From positions 62,001 to 126,000 of the forward strand of contig JAGCOF010000002.1 in the NCBI GenBank assembly GCA_017645585.1: a DNA stretch of 64,000 nt, given 5' to 3'. This DNA is from Bacteroidales bacterium. GTDB lineage: Bacteria > Bacteroidota > Bacteroidia > Bacteroidales > P3. Both the position numbers and the translations under genes were made by a program. The notes beneath the pieces are model-generated. The model saw only the letters and a program-made list of their open reading frames with translations. It was not told the DNA's origin and made no database searches. This document shows positions 1 through 9,259 of the stretch, in pieces; the stretch's first letter is position 1, and each line of letters opens with the position of its first letter.

Positions 1-84
1 CAAGAGAGGCTGCGCAGCAGCAATCTGGACAAACCCAAGCGCAAACGTCGCAAAACCAAGAAGGACGACAAACATGATAATTAA
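1..84 (+). CDS. C-terminal end of an unidentified protein (partial)
   Basis: Only the last 27 codons of this gene are in the window; it stops with TAA at 82-84. The visible tail is strongly basic ([11 protein letters not shown]) and then acidic, as in a nucleic-acid-binding or disordered tail. The family cannot be named from this fragment. The stop overlaps the engB start at 74 by 11 bases in another frame, so the two genes are probably translationally coupled. Confidence 0.6.
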   Translation, partial: QERLRSSNLDKPKRKRRKTKKDDKHDN

Positions 85-691
85 AAGCGCCACCTTCGCC
101 ATCAGCAGCCCCAACTACCGCAAGTGCCCGCAGGATGGACGTCCCGAGTACGCCTTCATCGGACGCAGCAACGTAGGCAAGTCGTCGCTCATCAACATGC
201 TTACCGGCGTCAAAGGATTGGCCAAGACCAGCGGCCGCCCAGGCAAGACGCAGTTGATAAATCACTTCCTCATCAACAACGAGTGGTATCTGGTGGACCT
301 GCCGGGTTACGGCTATGCACGCACCAGCAAGTCGTCGCGCGCGCAGTGGAGCACCATGATGCGCGACTACTTCCTGCACCGCGAGCAGCTGACCAACACC
401 TACGTGCTCGTCGACAGCCGCATACCGCCGCAGCGCATCGACCTCGAGTTCCTCGAGTTCCTCGGCAGTCACGGGGTGCCGCTGACCATCGTCTTCACCA
501 AGAGCGACAAGGAGAAGCAACGCGAGGTGATGGGCAACATCAAGCTGATGAAACAGGCCCTGTCGGAGCAGTGGGAGCCGCTGCCGCCGATGGTGCTCAC
601 CTCGTCGCTCACCGGCTACGGCCGCGACACGCTGCTCGACCAGATAGAACAAATAAATGAAGAATTAAAAAATAAAAATCAAGAATTATGA
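74..691 (+). CDS. engB: Ribosome biogenesis GTPase EngB/YihA (YsxC)
   Basis: A 205-aa TrmE-Era-EngA-EngB type GTPase, normal length for the family. EngB-type GTPases act in large ribosomal subunit assembly in the cytoplasm. The G1 loop GRSNVGKSS lies at residues 30-38, the G3 motif DLPG at 75-78 and the G4 motif TKSD at 142-145. The start overlaps the upstream gene and the stop overlaps the dacB start, so the three form a tight operon. The last dozen codons ([10 protein letters not shown]) are written by a 7-bp-period A-rich array that continues into dacB, so the natural C-terminus may have been replaced or extended. Confidence 0.95.
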   Translation: MIIKSATFAISSPNYRKCPQDGRPEYAFIGRSNVGKSSLINMLTGVKGLAKTSGRPGKTQLINHFLINNEWYLVDLPGYGYARTSKSSRAQWSTMMRDYFLHREQLTNTYVLVDSRIPPQRIDLEFLEFLGSHGVPLTIVFTKSDKEKQREVMGNIKLMKQALSEQWEPLPPMVLTSSLTGYGRDTLLDQIEQINEELKNKNQEL

Positions 692-770
692 ATATTAAAC
701 CTCTTGGATTGCTACGGATGTTTCTTTGCGCAAGCATAATTCTTTATTCTTCATTTTTAATCCCCAATTC
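649..770 (+). repeat. Inverted pair of 7-bp-period arrays around the dacB start codon
   Basis: The left arm (about 649-696) reads as degenerate 7-mers such as GAAGAAT and CAAGAAT. The right arm (735-770) is pyrimidine-rich 7-mers (ATAATTC, TTTATTC, TTCATTT) on the same strand, so the arms can pair. AAGAATTATG at 681-690 contains the dacB ATG and is the exact complement of CATAATTCTT at 735-744. The array codes for the end of EngB and for part of the dacB signal peptide. Confidence 0.75.
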
Positions 771-2172
771 GCTTCAGGCTCAAAACAGCGCCGAATTGGA
801 CCGCCTGGTGAAGCAGGTGCAACAGGAGGAGTCGATGAAGCACGGCTCGCTGAGCGTGTGCGTGTACAACGTCACCACCGGCAAGCACCTCTACAGCTAC
901 AACGCCGAGCGTTCGATGGTGCCGGCATCGGTCGAAAAACTTTTCACCACGGGCGTGGGCTTCGCGCGGCTGGGCAGCGAGTTCCGCTTCACCACCAAGG
1001 TGGCCGTGCGTGGCGACATCGACCGCGACGGCATCCTGCACGGCAACATCTACCTCATCGGCGGCGGCGACCCCCTGCTGGGCTCCTACCGCTACCGCCA
1101 GACCTCGCCCGACTCGCTCTTCAACGGGTGGGCAAGCGCGCTGAAGAAGAAAGGCATCAAGCGAGTGGACGGCCGCGTGTGCTACAACGTCACCGTCTTC
1201 GACGAGCAGCCGCTGCACGACAGCTGGCAGTGGGGCGACATAGGCAACTACTATGGCGCCGGCGTCAGCGGCTTGAACTTCCACGAGAACATGTACTTCG
1301 TCTACTTCAACCCCGCCAAACGCATAGGACACCCCGCCTCGATGGTGCGCACACAACCCAAGAATATCGACATTCACGGCACCTGCGAAGTGACCACCGC
1401 AGCCGAGAACACAGGCGACCAGGTGATTATCTACGGCAGCCCTACTTCGAAGGAGCGCCTCTATCGCGGCACTGTGCCGATGGGCAAGAACGACTTCGCC
1501 GTGCGCGGAGCGCTGCCCAACCCCGCCCGCACCTGCGCCGACCTCTTCGCCTCGCATCTGCGCACAATGGGGGTGGGCATCTCGGCCGGCTCCATGCAGG
1601 TCTACTCCACCCCCGACAGCTTGCGCCCCGTGCTCGACTACTACAGCCCTCACTACTACACCATCGCGCAGTACACCAATCTCACCTCCAACAACATCTA
1701 CGCCGAAAGCATCTTCAAATACCTGGGTTATGTCAAGTATGGCAGCGGCAGCTTCGAGAACGGCGCCAAAGCGGTGACCGACTACTTCCGCGAGCGTGGG
1801 CTCGACGCCTCGGGCGTGCGCATCGTCGACGGCAGCGGCCTCTCGCGCCTCAACCGCACCACCGCCGACTTCCTCTGCCGCTACCTCATGTTCCTCAGCC
1901 GCGAACAATTCCACGAGAAGTTCCTCAACTCGCTGGCCGTCGCAGGGCAAAACGGCACCGCCAAGAACCTGCTGCCGTCGCCGCCCAAAGACATCACCGT
2001 TCACGTCAAAACCGGCAGCATGGAGGGCGTGAAGTCCTATGCCGGCTACATCACCACGCGCAGCGGCGAGACGTTGGCCTTCGCCATCCTGGCCAACGAC
2101 TTCACCTGTTCAGGCAAAGAGGCAGCCGACAAGCTGAACAAAATACTCTTAAAGGTAGCCACATCGTTTTAA
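688..2172 (+). CDS. dacB: D-alanyl-D-alanine carboxypeptidase/endopeptidase, PBP4 (DacB) family
   Basis: A 494-aa class C penicillin-binding protein of the S13 family, expected in the periplasm, where it trims D-Ala-D-Ala peptides or cross-links of peptidoglycan. The three active-site boxes are visible: SVEK (S81-K84), SNN (334-336) and KTG (441-443). An N-terminal hydrophobic signal of about 32 residues ends near LQAQ. The ATG overlaps the engB stop (ATGA). Part of the signal peptide is encoded by a heptamer array whose inverted partner contains the start codon, so translation could be damped by an mRNA hairpin. The gene converges on mreB across a shared terminator. Confidence 0.93.
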   Translation: MNIKPLGLLRMFLCASIILYSSFLIPNSLQAQNSAELDRLVKQVQQEESMKHGSLSVCVYNVTTGKHLYSYNAERSMVPASVEKLFTTGVGFARLGSEFRFTTKVAVRGDIDRDGILHGNIYLIGGGDPLLGSYRYRQTSPDSLFNGWASALKKKGIKRVDGRVCYNVTVFDEQPLHDSWQWGDIGNYYGAGVSGLNFHENMYFVYFNPAKRIGHPASMVRTQPKNIDIHGTCEVTTAAENTGDQVIIYGSPTSKERLYRGTVPMGKNDFAVRGALPNPARTCADLFASHLRTMGVGISAGSMQVYSTPDSLRPVLDYYSPHYYTIAQYTNLTSNNIYAESIFKYLGYVKYGSGSFENGAKAVTDYFRERGLDASGVRIVDGSGLSRLNRTTADFLCRYLMFLSREQFHEKFLNSLAVAGQNGTAKNLLPSPPKDITVHVKTGSMEGVKSYAGYITTRSGETLAFAILANDFTCSGKEAADKLNKILLKVATSF

Positions 2173-2184
2173 GAATGTAGCAAT

Positions 2185-2226
2185 AAAGAAAGGAGTGCAA
2201 GACAGTTGTTTTGCACTCCTTTCTTT
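2185..2226. terminator. Bidirectional terminator between dacB and mreB
   Basis: A perfect 16-bp inverted repeat (2185-2200 with 2211-2226, core GGAGTGCAA/TTGCACTCC) with a 10-nt loop. The arms start with A-rich and end with T-rich runs, giving a U tract on either strand. It lies exactly between the two convergent genes. Confidence 0.9.
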
Positions 2227-2240
2227 TATTTCCAAACTCC

Positions 2241-3263
2241 TTATCGAATCAGGAAGGAGAACTTGTTGAAGTTCTTCAGGGCGATGCCGGTGCCACGGGC
2301 GACGGCGCGCAGGGGGTCGTCGGCGATGTGCACCTGCAGCTTGGTCTTGCTGCTGACGCGCTGGTCGAGGCCGCGCAGCAAAGCGCCACCACCGGCCAGG
2401 TAGATGCCGGTCTTGTAGATATCGGCGGCCAACTCGGGCGGCGTGGCGGCCAGGGTGTCGAGGATAGCCTGCTCAATGCTGGCAATACTCTTGTCGAGGG
2501 CGTGGGCAATCTCCTTGTAGTTGACACTAATCTCCTTGGGCAGACCGGTCAGCAGGTCGCGACCCGTGGTGCGGTAATCCTCGGGCGGGTCGGCCAACTC
2601 GCTGACGGCGGCGCCGACGGCTATCTTCACCTGCTCGGCGGTGCGCACGCCGATAATCATGTTGTGCTGACGCTTCATATAATCCACCACATTGTCGTTG
2701 AACACGTCGCCAGCCACGCGGATGGAGTTGTTGCAGACGATACCGCCCAGGGAGATGACGGCGATCTCTGCCGTACCGCCTCCGATGTCCACCACCATGT
2801 GGCCCTCGGGTTGCAGCACGTCGATGCCGATACCGATGGCGGCAGCCATAGGCTCATGAATCATGCGTATCTCCTTGGCGCCGGCCTGCTCGGCACTCTC
2901 GCGCACGGCACGCTCCTCCACGTTGGTGATGCCGCTGGGGATGCAGATGACCATACGCAGCGACGGCGGCAGGAACGAGCGGTTGACATTGGTCATGCCG
3001 ATAAGTTCGCGAATAAGGTGCTGCGCCATCTCAAAGTCGGCGATGACACCTCCGCGCAGCGGGCGGATGGTCTCCACATTGCGGTCGGTCTTGCCGTCCA
3101 TCAGCTGGGCGCGCTTGCCGACGGCGATAATCTTGTTGTTGTTGCGGTCAAAAGCCACGATAGAAGGCTCGTCGATGACCACCTGGTCGTTGTATATGAC
3201 GATGGAGTTGGCGGTGCCGAGGTCCATTGCCACCTCGCGGTTGAAGAATGATAAAAGTCCCAT
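2241..3263 (-). CDS. mreB: Rod shape-determining protein MreB
   Basis: A 340-aa actin-like ATPase of normal length, which forms membrane-associated filaments that guide lateral wall synthesis. The phosphate-1 motif MDLGTANS is near the N-terminus and the DIGGGTAEIAVIS phosphate-2 motif is in the middle; IYLAGGGALLRGLD near the end is the adenosine motif. It lies about 100 bp downstream of purH on the same strand, an arrangement common in Bacteroidales. The usual followers mreC and mreD are missing: a terminator and convergent dacB come directly after it. Confidence 0.97.
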   Translation of the reverse strand: MGLLSFFNREVAMDLGTANSIVIYNDQVVIDEPSIVAFDRNNNKIIAVGKRAQLMDGKTDRNVETIRPLRGGVIADFEMAQHLIRELIGMTNVNRSFLPPSLRMVICIPSGITNVEERAVRESAEQAGAKEIRMIHEPMAAAIGIGIDVLQPEGHMVVDIGGGTAEIAVISLGGIVCNNSIRVAGDVFNDNVVDYMKRQHNMIIGVRTAEQVKIAVGAAVSELADPPEDYRTTGRDLLTGLPKEISVNYKEIAHALDKSIASIEQAILDTLAATPPELAADIYKTGIYLAGGGALLRGLDQRVSSKTKLQVHIADDPLRAVARGTGIALKNFNKFSFLIR

Positions 3264-3362
3264 AATCTTTTAGTTTTAAGTCTTAAGTTTTAAGTTTTAA
3301 GTGAGCTGGCGCGGCCGCGTAGCCACTTAAAACTCACAACTTAAAACTCACAGCTTATTGTT
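3264..3362. repeat. Inverted 7-bp-period array (TTTTAAG type) between purH and mreB
   Basis: The left arm (about 3271-3305) is TTTTAAG/TCTTAAG 7-mers, the centre is G+C-rich (GGCGCGGCCGC), and the right arm (about 3323-3355) is CTTAAAA/CTCACAA 7-mers in inverse orientation. A related element with the same AGTTTTAAGTGGC arms lies at 43377-43426. It would form a hairpin in the purH-mreB transcript and may work as an attenuator or a processing site. Confidence 0.7.
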
Positions 3363-4853
3363 TTAATGTTTAAAATGTCTCTTGCCGGTGATGGCCATAC
3401 CCATCTTGTTCTTCTCGCAGTAGTCGATGCTGTCCTGATCGTGGATGCTGCCGCCCGGATGAGCCACCGCCACGATGCCCGCCTCGTGGGCAATCTCCAC
3501 ACAGTCGGGGAAGGGGAAGAAGGCATCCGAAGCCATCACGGCACCGTTGAGGTCGAAGCCGAAGCTCTTGGCTTTGGCGATGGCCTGACGCAGGGCGTCG
3601 ACGCGGCTCGTCTGACCCGTGCCGCTGGCGTAGAGCTGACGGCCCTTGGCCAGCACGATGGCGTTGCTCTTGGTGTGCTTCACGAGGATGGTGGCGAACG
3701 CCAGGTCCTCGGCCTGCTCGGCGGTGATGGCGGTGCTGGTGACGCTCTTCTGCATGTCGGCAGCGGTGGGCACCACATTGTCGCGCTCCTGCACCAACAC
3801 GCCGTTCAGCACGGTGCGCATCATCGGGTCGGCCATCTTGAATTCCTTCCGACGCAGGATGATGCGGTTCTTCTTGCCTTTGAGTATCTCGAGGGCATCC
3901 TCGTCGTAGTCGGGGGCGATGCAAACCTCGAAGAATATCTTGTGCATCTCCTCGGCCACCTCACGGGTCACCTTCTGGTTGGTGATGAGCACACCGCCAA
4001 AGGCGCTGACGGGGTCGCCGGCCAAAGCATCCTTCCATGCATCCAGCAGGGTGCTGCGCACGGCCATACCGCAGGCGTTGTTGTGCTTCAGGATGGCGAA
4101 GGCTGTCTGACCCTCGAAGTCGTCGATGAGGGCGCAGGCGGCATCGATGTCGCCCAGGTTGTTATAGCTGATCTCCTTGCCGTTGAGTTTGTCGAAGCAA
4201 CCCTCCAGGTCTCCGTAGAAGACGCCCTTCTGGTGGGGGTTCTCGCCGTAGCGCAAGGGATAGGTGCCGTTGAAGTGGTTGAAGATGGCGGTGTCGTAGT
4301 GGCTGCTCACCTTGAAGGCGTAGGAGGCGAAGCGGCGACGCTGCTCCAGCGTGGTGCAGCCATCCTGCTCCTTGTAGAGCTGCAGGAACTCCTGGTAGTA
4401 GTCGACGGCGGGCACGATGACCACGTCGTTGAAGTTCTTGGCGCCGGCACGGATAAGGCTGATGCCGCCAATGTCTATCTTCTCGATAATGTCCTCCTCG
4501 GGGGCGCCGCTGGCCACTGTCTGCTCGAAGGGGTAGAGGTCGACGATGACCAGGTCAATCTCGGGTATCTCATACTGCGCCAGCTGCTCGCCGTCGCTGA
4601 ACATATCGCGGCGCGCCAGGATGCCGCCGAACACCTTGGGGTGCAACGTCTTCACGCGGCCGCCGAGGATGCTGGGATAGCCGGTGAGGCTCTCCACCGC
4701 CACGGGATTGATGCCGAGGTCCTGGATAAACTTCTGAGTGCCGCCGGTGCTGTAGATAGTGACGCCTTGCGCGTCGAGTGCTTTCACGATGTCCTCAAGG
4801 CCGTCCTTGTAGAAGACCGAGATGAGGGCTGATTTTATACGTTTAGGTTCCAT
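3363..4853 (-). CDS. purH: Bifunctional AICAR formyltransferase/IMP cyclohydrolase PurH
   Basis: A 496-aa enzyme for the last two steps of de novo purine synthesis: formylation of AICAR from 10-formyl-THF, then ring closure to IMP. The N-terminal cyclohydrolase (MGS-like) domain shows STGGTQKFI and GRVKTLHPKVFGGIL. The C-terminal transformylase domain shows RYGENPHQ, LKHNNACG and the AHPGGSIHD motif. The ATG at 4851-4853 is followed immediately by the typical N-terminus. A TATCTTTG promoter lies about 86 bp upstream (4940-4947). The gene leads into mreB. Confidence 0.97.
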   Translation of the reverse strand: MEPKRIKSALISVFYKDGLEDIVKALDAQGVTIYSTGGTQKFIQDLGINPVAVESLTGYPSILGGRVKTLHPKVFGGILARRDMFSDGEQLAQYEIPEIDLVIVDLYPFEQTVASGAPEEDIIEKIDIGGISLIRAGAKNFNDVVIVPAVDYYQEFLQLYKEQDGCTTLEQRRRFASYAFKVSSHYDTAIFNHFNGTYPLRYGENPHQKGVFYGDLEGCFDKLNGKEISYNNLGDIDAACALIDDFEGQTAFAILKHNNACGMAVRSTLLDAWKDALAGDPVSAFGGVLITNQKVTREVAEEMHKIFFEVCIAPDYDEDALEILKGKKNRIILRRKEFKMADPMMRTVLNGVLVQERDNVVPTAADMQKSVTSTAITAEQAEDLAFATILVKHTKSNAIVLAKGRQLYASGTGQTSRVDALRQAIAKAKSFGFDLNGAVMASDAFFPFPDCVEIAHEAGIVAVAHPGGSIHDQDSIDYCEKNKMGMAITGKRHFKH

Positions 4854-4939
4854 ATTGTTAATTTAACTATATACAATAACCATACAAGCCATTGACAATA
4901 CGCCGCTTATGCGACACATTGTCCAATGCTCGCCAATTG

Positions 4940-4971
4940 CAAAGATACAACCTTTTTCCGTTTCCGCAAAA
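4940..4971 (-). promoter_or_regulatory. Bacteroidota-type promoter of purH-mreB
   Basis: On the minus strand a TATCTTTG -7 box (4940-4947) is preceded, after 19 bp, by a TTTTG -33 element (4967-4971). The spacing matches the Bacteroidota sigma-ABfr consensus. Confidence 0.75.
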
Positions 4972-5522
4972 ACTTTTTCTCCACAAATGTGAAAAAGATT
5001 ACCCGCCCCAAACAGGGCTTGATTTTGCCGCTGCAACCGCCAAAGATGCGTCCGCCCCATAGTCATCCCAAGAGTATACCAAGAGTATACCAAGAGTTTC
5101 CCGAGAGCATCCGTTTAGGCAGAAACATCCTCCGCAAGAGCCCCTGATGCCAATTTTCCGGAAAGCACCTCTGCGCTCCAAGAAGGTGGGAAAGCATCGA
5201 AACGAGGGGGTCGAGATTGTTTTTAGGGCCTTTTAGAAAGAAAAAATGCATGAAATTGTCGCTTTTCGAGGGTTGTCATCTGGGGTGCCGACTGTTTTGT
5301 GATATCGTATTTCATTGTTTCTTTGCTTTTTAGAGAATTAGTGATTTCTGAAATCTGACAGTTGACAGTCTGACAATTGTTTTTTTTGAGGGGGACAATT
5401 CCCCTTATTCATTATCTATATATCTATATATTTAAGTAATTATACAATATAAAGAAAGGGTTATTGTTATCCATTTTTCAACTGTCAGAACTGTCATTTG
5501 TCAGACTCGGCATCTTGTTACA
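4972..5522. other. Gene-free, repeat-bearing gap between purH promoter and R-M island
   Basis: No convincing gene is seen here. At 5064-5118 there are five 11-bp tandem units of the type TATACCAAGAG, two of them identical. At about 5350-5378 lies a CTGACAG/TTGACAG array, and its inverse (AACTGTCAGAACTGTCA) lies at about 5480-5505. Between them is an A+T-rich segment (ATCTATATATCTATATA near 5415-5432). The inverted CTGACAG arms could extrude a hairpin of about 150 bp. Short ORFs here overlap the arrays and look accidental. Confidence 0.6.
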
Positions 5523-5657
5523 TTACTTCTTCGAGTCTTTCTTCCCTACGCGGCCAGCGATCATGTGGTCCACTTTCTGGGCTATGGCCAGCGCCTGGTG
5601 CACCAGCCAATCGGACGACAGGTGACTATCCCCTGTTGCCTTAAAACAAATCACTTG
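5523..5657 (-). pseudogene. In-frame coding-like tail after the stop of the first R-M gene
   Basis: Directly after the R-M gene's TGA (5658-5660) the same minus-strand frame stays open for 44 codons to TAA at 5523-5525. It includes SSDWLVHQALAIAQKVDHMI and ends GRVGKKDSKK. Its G+C-rich codons resemble the host genes, not the A+T-rich R-M gene. It could be the 3' remnant of a resident gene cut by the island, or the lost C-terminus of a longer enzyme behind a premature stop. I do not recognise the family, and no start codon or RBS of its own is clear. Confidence 0.35.
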
Positions 5658-8120
5658 TCACTTTTTCAAGAAGCCTAATTCATAAACCATTGGCCTCATT
5701 TTGTCTGCAAGTGCTTTGAATAATGAATTGAACTCGTCCAAATCGTTCCTACCATATTCTCTTGCCAATGCCTTAATCTGATACCAACCACAATCCCAAT
5801 TCATAATCTGGTATTCGGGGTTGCTTCCGTTGAACAGCTCTCTAAATTTGAATGTCGACCGCACTATTGCGTTTGCCTTATCAAGAACTGCTTGCGTTTC
5901 CGTCGATAGGGTTGTTTCTTGTAATTTCCGATACACATACCGCTCTTTTGCTGTTCTTGCATCGTTGTAGCACTCATCATAATTGTTTTCACTTGCCAGC
6001 TGCATGATTTCTTCCTTTCCCATCCAGAAGAATTCATTATAAATGTTCCATTTCCTGTCTTTGTATTGAACTTGGCGAAGAGAGGATTGATTGGAGGAAG
6101 AATGAAACAACGAAAAAACCATAGAGTCATTTACAAATTCCTGAAATTGAGGATGCGTCTCATCTGGCGCAAGATATTCGTCTTTCGAGTTTACCCAAGT
6201 TTTCTCAATTAGCTTGCGTGCGGCAAACAATGCTGTACTCCGTAAAAAATTAGAATCAAGGATAGAAATTCCATGAGCATTTGCATACATACCACTTAAC
6301 ATTGCCACACCCGTCGTGTTATTATCAACATTGTTCCCTTTAAACATAGTATACCCCATTGCCCCATCAGCAATTTGGCCATATCCTTTTTCTGCAACCT
6401 TTAGAGCACTTGTAAGTTGAGGTGAATCTATAGTCGCTATTCCCTTCACACTCTCCTTCACCCAATCATTTCCTGTTGCATGATTGTCGACATTATAAAC
6501 CGTTTTTTGATCTATAATTTTTATTTCGCCGTTAATTTCATCAATTAAGTCATAATTAAAGTTTTCTTTGTCTGTCGTTTCACCACTGCCCCATACGGAG
6601 AATGAGATACCCCAATTATCAGATACATCAGCAAAATGACTCGCTTTGAATTGGCAAGCTTTTATATAAGAAAAATCATGCAAAAACTTTTTTCTGAACT
6701 TCTTCCAACTTGGTCCTGTCAAGAAAAGAGCTGGCGAATATATTCCTATGAAACAATCAGTAAGCCCAAATACCTCTTTTAATTTCATTATTCTGTATAA
6801 GAACTGAGCGTAGAGGTTTTGACTGCAAGCTCCCATATCATCATTTTGCATCAATCTATTGATTTTGGTGCTTGCAATACCTTGTTTGCTTGTGCCTGTT
6901 GCACCCATGTTATTCGCTGTCCCATACGGAGGATTCAAAAGAAAAACAATAGGTTTTTTCTGCAACAAAGCATTATGTAAACCATGAGGTATTTTCGAGT
7001 CAAATTGTACCGTATCACTTGTTCCTGGAATAAACTCATTCAGAAAGTCAAATTGGAATTTAGTAGCCTCCCTGTTATAGTTTGCCCCCATATCCAATTC
7101 GCTTTGGAAAAGTGTTGAACAATATAACTCGTTAAAATGATAATCTCGCGTAAGATTTCCGCTACCCCAACAGTTGTCCCATACCACATATTTCTCTTTC
7201 CAATCTTCACCCAAAACGCTTTCCAACATTCGGTGGGCATAATCGACGAAAAGGGTCGGTGTCCAGAAATCGCCTTTCATACGTCTGTCGTAATCCTCAA
7301 TCAAACGGTCGGCGATTGCTGTCATCCTTGTCTTTTCCTGTGGGGTGTAGTTTCGGTCAAAATAGCCGAAGAATGATTTGAAATTACTGCCGTCCATATT
7401 CACATTTCTGCCATTGCATACAAGTATGTTCGGCAACGTGGGATGAGGGTAATATTTGGTCGGATCATTCAGCACACCCATAAAGATGCCCACCACATCG
7501 TGCCCATTTAGGTGTGTAACACTTTTCAGCACATTTTTGCAGAAATAGTCGAAAATGTTGGATATGTTGTGTTCGGTAACACGCACATAGCGTTGGATAT
7601 TACAAGCTAAGTCTTTAATCTTTTCGGCTACCTCCTTAAAACTGAAGTTCTCGTTAACATTAAAAACGAAAGGATTGATATCCTCATCATTTGCTATCTT
7701 GAAAACAACATCAGGATATTTGGCATGCGCTTCAGAAGGGGCGGTTTTCCAATCAACATCTTCATCAAGATACTTTAACAGAGGATTGGTTTGAAGTGCA
7801 AAACATTCGTTCTTATCACCCACCAGACAGACATTCGGAATAATTCTGCCGTCAATCTCAAACCGTTTTAGATACCAAACAACCTGTATCAGTACCTTTG
7901 CTTTCCCCGATTTATCATTCAACAATTCATCGAGTTTGTATTCTATAATCAACCTGAATTTCGTTCCGTTAACAACGGGTTCCATGTAGCCGTCACACTG
8001 AAACGGATAGGTGTAGTCGGTATTAGGGAAATACAAAGTAAGTCCATTTTTATATAGAGTTTCAACGCCTCTTTCATCAACAACATCTTTTATCAAATCG
8101 TAGAACTTGCTCCTGCTCAT
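5658..8120 (-). CDS. Single-chain type IIG-like restriction-modification enzyme (N6-adenine methylase plus nuclease)
   Basis: An 820-aa fused enzyme expected to cut unmethylated DNA and methylate adenine at its target. A possible PD-(D/E)XK nuclease core is seen early (IIEYKL, E60-K62). The methylase has a SAM-binding motif (DNCWGSGN, 315-322) and the catalytic NPPY (396-399). The C-terminal third is the likely target-recognition region. I start at ATG 8118-8120 (MSRSKFYD), because the longer open frame upstream reads through a structured leader. The gene is A+T-rich against its neighbours, indicating transfer. It follows a KilA-N gene on the same strand. Confidence 0.8.
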   Translation of the reverse strand: MSRSKFYDLIKDVVDERGVETLYKNGLTLYFPNTDYTYPFQCDGYMEPVVNGTKFRLIIEYKLDELLNDKSGKAKVLIQVVWYLKRFEIDGRIIPNVCLVGDKNECFALQTNPLLKYLDEDVDWKTAPSEAHAKYPDVVFKIANDEDINPFVFNVNENFSFKEVAEKIKDLACNIQRYVRVTEHNISNIFDYFCKNVLKSVTHLNGHDVVGIFMGVLNDPTKYYPHPTLPNILVCNGRNVNMDGSNFKSFFGYFDRNYTPQEKTRMTAIADRLIEDYDRRMKGDFWTPTLFVDYAHRMLESVLGEDWKEKYVVWDNCWGSGNLTRDYHFNELYCSTLFQSELDMGANYNREATKFQFDFLNEFIPGTSDTVQFDSKIPHGLHNALLQKKPIVFLLNPPYGTANNMGATGTSKQGIASTKINRLMQNDDMGACSQNLYAQFLYRIMKLKEVFGLTDCFIGIYSPALFLTGPSWKKFRKKFLHDFSYIKACQFKASHFADVSDNWGISFSVWGSGETTDKENFNYDLIDEINGEIKIIDQKTVYNVDNHATGNDWVKESVKGIATIDSPQLTSALKVAEKGYGQIADGAMGYTMFKGNNVDNNTTGVAMLSGMYANAHGISILDSNFLRSTALFAARKLIEKTWVNSKDEYLAPDETHPQFQEFVNDSMVFSLFHSSSNQSSLRQVQYKDRKWNIYNEFFWMGKEEIMQLASENNYDECYNDARTAKERYVYRKLQETTLSTETQAVLDKANAIVRSTFKFRELFNGSNPEYQIMNWDCGWYQIKALAREYGRNDLDEFNSLFKALADKMRPMVYELGFLKK

Positions 8121-8414
8121 AAGTATCAGTCTTAGTGTCCCCAGCCTTTGCCTTTCCACGAAGCTCGTAAAAAAAGAACCGCGAACTTCTGTCAAACTCG
8201 AGGTCCTAGGAAAACCCTGTACTACGACAAGAAAGCTCACGGTATCCGTGAGCGCTTCCTTTTCTTTTGTAGTACAATCGAAATTTCCCAGGTTCCGAGT
8301 TTTATCAAAGAAAAGCAAAAACGCTTCTAAATTATGTATTTACAATTATTCTATCTGTCTATTATTTTCAGTTTTAGTTACTTTTTTTCATTTGGTTTTC
8401 CGACTGCAAAAGTA
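8121..8414 (-). promoter_or_regulatory. Promoter and structured leader of the first R-M gene
   Basis: Minus-strand -7 box TACTTTTG at 8407-8414, then an A-rich leader, then 25 bases identical to the second R-M leader (8306-8330). A nested hairpin follows: P1 8296-8302/8194-8200 (CGAGTTT), P2 8284-8292/8205-8213 (CCTGGGAAA with TTTCCTAGG, one G-U pair on the transcribed strand), P3 8269-8276/8218-8225 (TGTACTAC/GTAGTACA) and P5 8246-8253/8235-8242 (GCTCACGG, 3-nt loop, CCGTGAGC). The same fold with different P1-P3 bases lies at 53289-53394. A gene-internal reading is unlikely because the second copy is not open in frame. Confidence 0.7.
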
Positions 8415-8443
8415 CGGAAAATATTTCACATATTGTTGCTTCG

Positions 8444-9259
8444 TTATTTCAGCAGTTTTCGGTTATCCACTTCTTCCAGGACACTCATCTGCTTGATTGC
8501 TATCTGGTTCAGACGTTTCAGCCGCTCGCGCTGGGGGATGCCGTCACCGATGAATACGGCGTTGAGGTTCTCAAGATTGGAGAGGCAGATGAGCTGGTTG
8601 ATGGTGGCATAGTCACGCATGTTGCCCTTCTTGCCGAGGTTGGCATCGCGCCACTCTTTAGCTGTTATCCCAAAGAGGGCGACATTGAGCACATCGGCCT
8701 CCTCGGCATAGATGAGCGAACTATGGTAGGCATCCACCTCGGCAGGGATAAGGTTGGCGCGGACGGCATCGGTATGGATATGGTAATTGATTTTCGACAG
8801 CTCACGTTTGGCACTCCAACCGATGACTTTCTGCTCTTCCTCCTTCAGGCGCTGGAATTCCTCGATTAGATACAACTTGAATGGTACGCTGATGGCTGAA
8901 CCGAACTCAAATGCAATGTCTTTGTGGGCATAGGTACCGCCATAACGTCCTTTCTTGACCACAATACCCACAGAATTAGTTGCTTCTATCCATTCCGTAG
9001 CGCTGAGAGTAAAAGTTGGAAGACCCGCTTGACGTCTAAAGTGGTCAAATTCGACCACTTTAAAACCGGGGTTATGAATCATCTCCCACGTACCAAGAAA
9101 CTCAACAGTGTAGCGATTACGCATCCAGTTCTTTATGATGTCGGCTGCACGACTGCCATCCTGTTTCGCACCAGCCATGTCGGTCAATGAAATATAGTCT
9201 TTGCTATCTTCCGAGATAACAGTAATAGGGGTCTCTTGTACAATTATCTTGTTTGCCAT
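8444..9259 (-). CDS. KilA-N domain protein
   Basis: A 271-aa protein with an N-terminal KilA-N fold, a DNA-binding domain common in phages and defence islands. Typical features are YISLTDMAG near residues 22-30, WMRNRYTVEFLG, and the TEWIEATNSVGI/GRYGGTYAHKDIAFEFG segment. The C-terminal half includes INYHIHTDAVRANLIP. It is A+T-shifted like the R-M gene downstream. Its promoter and 5' leader are a close copy of the first half of the R-M leader, but the coding region begins where the hairpin would start. It may regulate the R-M gene or be a separate defence or phage-derived factor; the role is not shown by sequence. Confidence 0.8.
   Translation of the reverse strand: MANKIIVQETPITVISEDSKDYISLTDMAGAKQDGSRAADIIKNWMRNRYTVEFLGTWEMIHNPGFKVVEFDHFRRQAGLPTFTLSATEWIEATNSVGIVVKKGRYGGTYAHKDIAFEFGSAISVPFKLYLIEEFQRLKEEEQKVIGWSAKRELSKINYHIHTDAVRANLIPAEVDAYHSSLIYAEEADVLNVALFGITAKEWRDANLGKKGNMRDYATINQLICLSNLENLNAVFIGDGIPQRERLKRLNQIAIKQMSVLEEVDNRKLLK

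Noticed and set aside
2211..4832. Long plus-strand open frames across mreB and purH
   Set aside because: Shadow translations of two unmistakable minus-strand genes; no promoter or family motif.
4863..5251. Small ORFs in the purH upstream gap
   Set aside because: They consist largely of the 11-bp array and promoter region and have no protein-like features.
8121..8318. N-terminal extension of the first R-M gene (about 66 codons upstream of 8120)
   Set aside because: It reads through the paired leader; the homologous leader of the second R-M gene is not open in the equivalent frame, so the region is better explained as RNA.
8107..8612. Plus-strand short ORFs across the R-M leader and end of KilA-N
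   Set aside because: No RBS, no composition signal, and they run against the hairpin element and a real gene.
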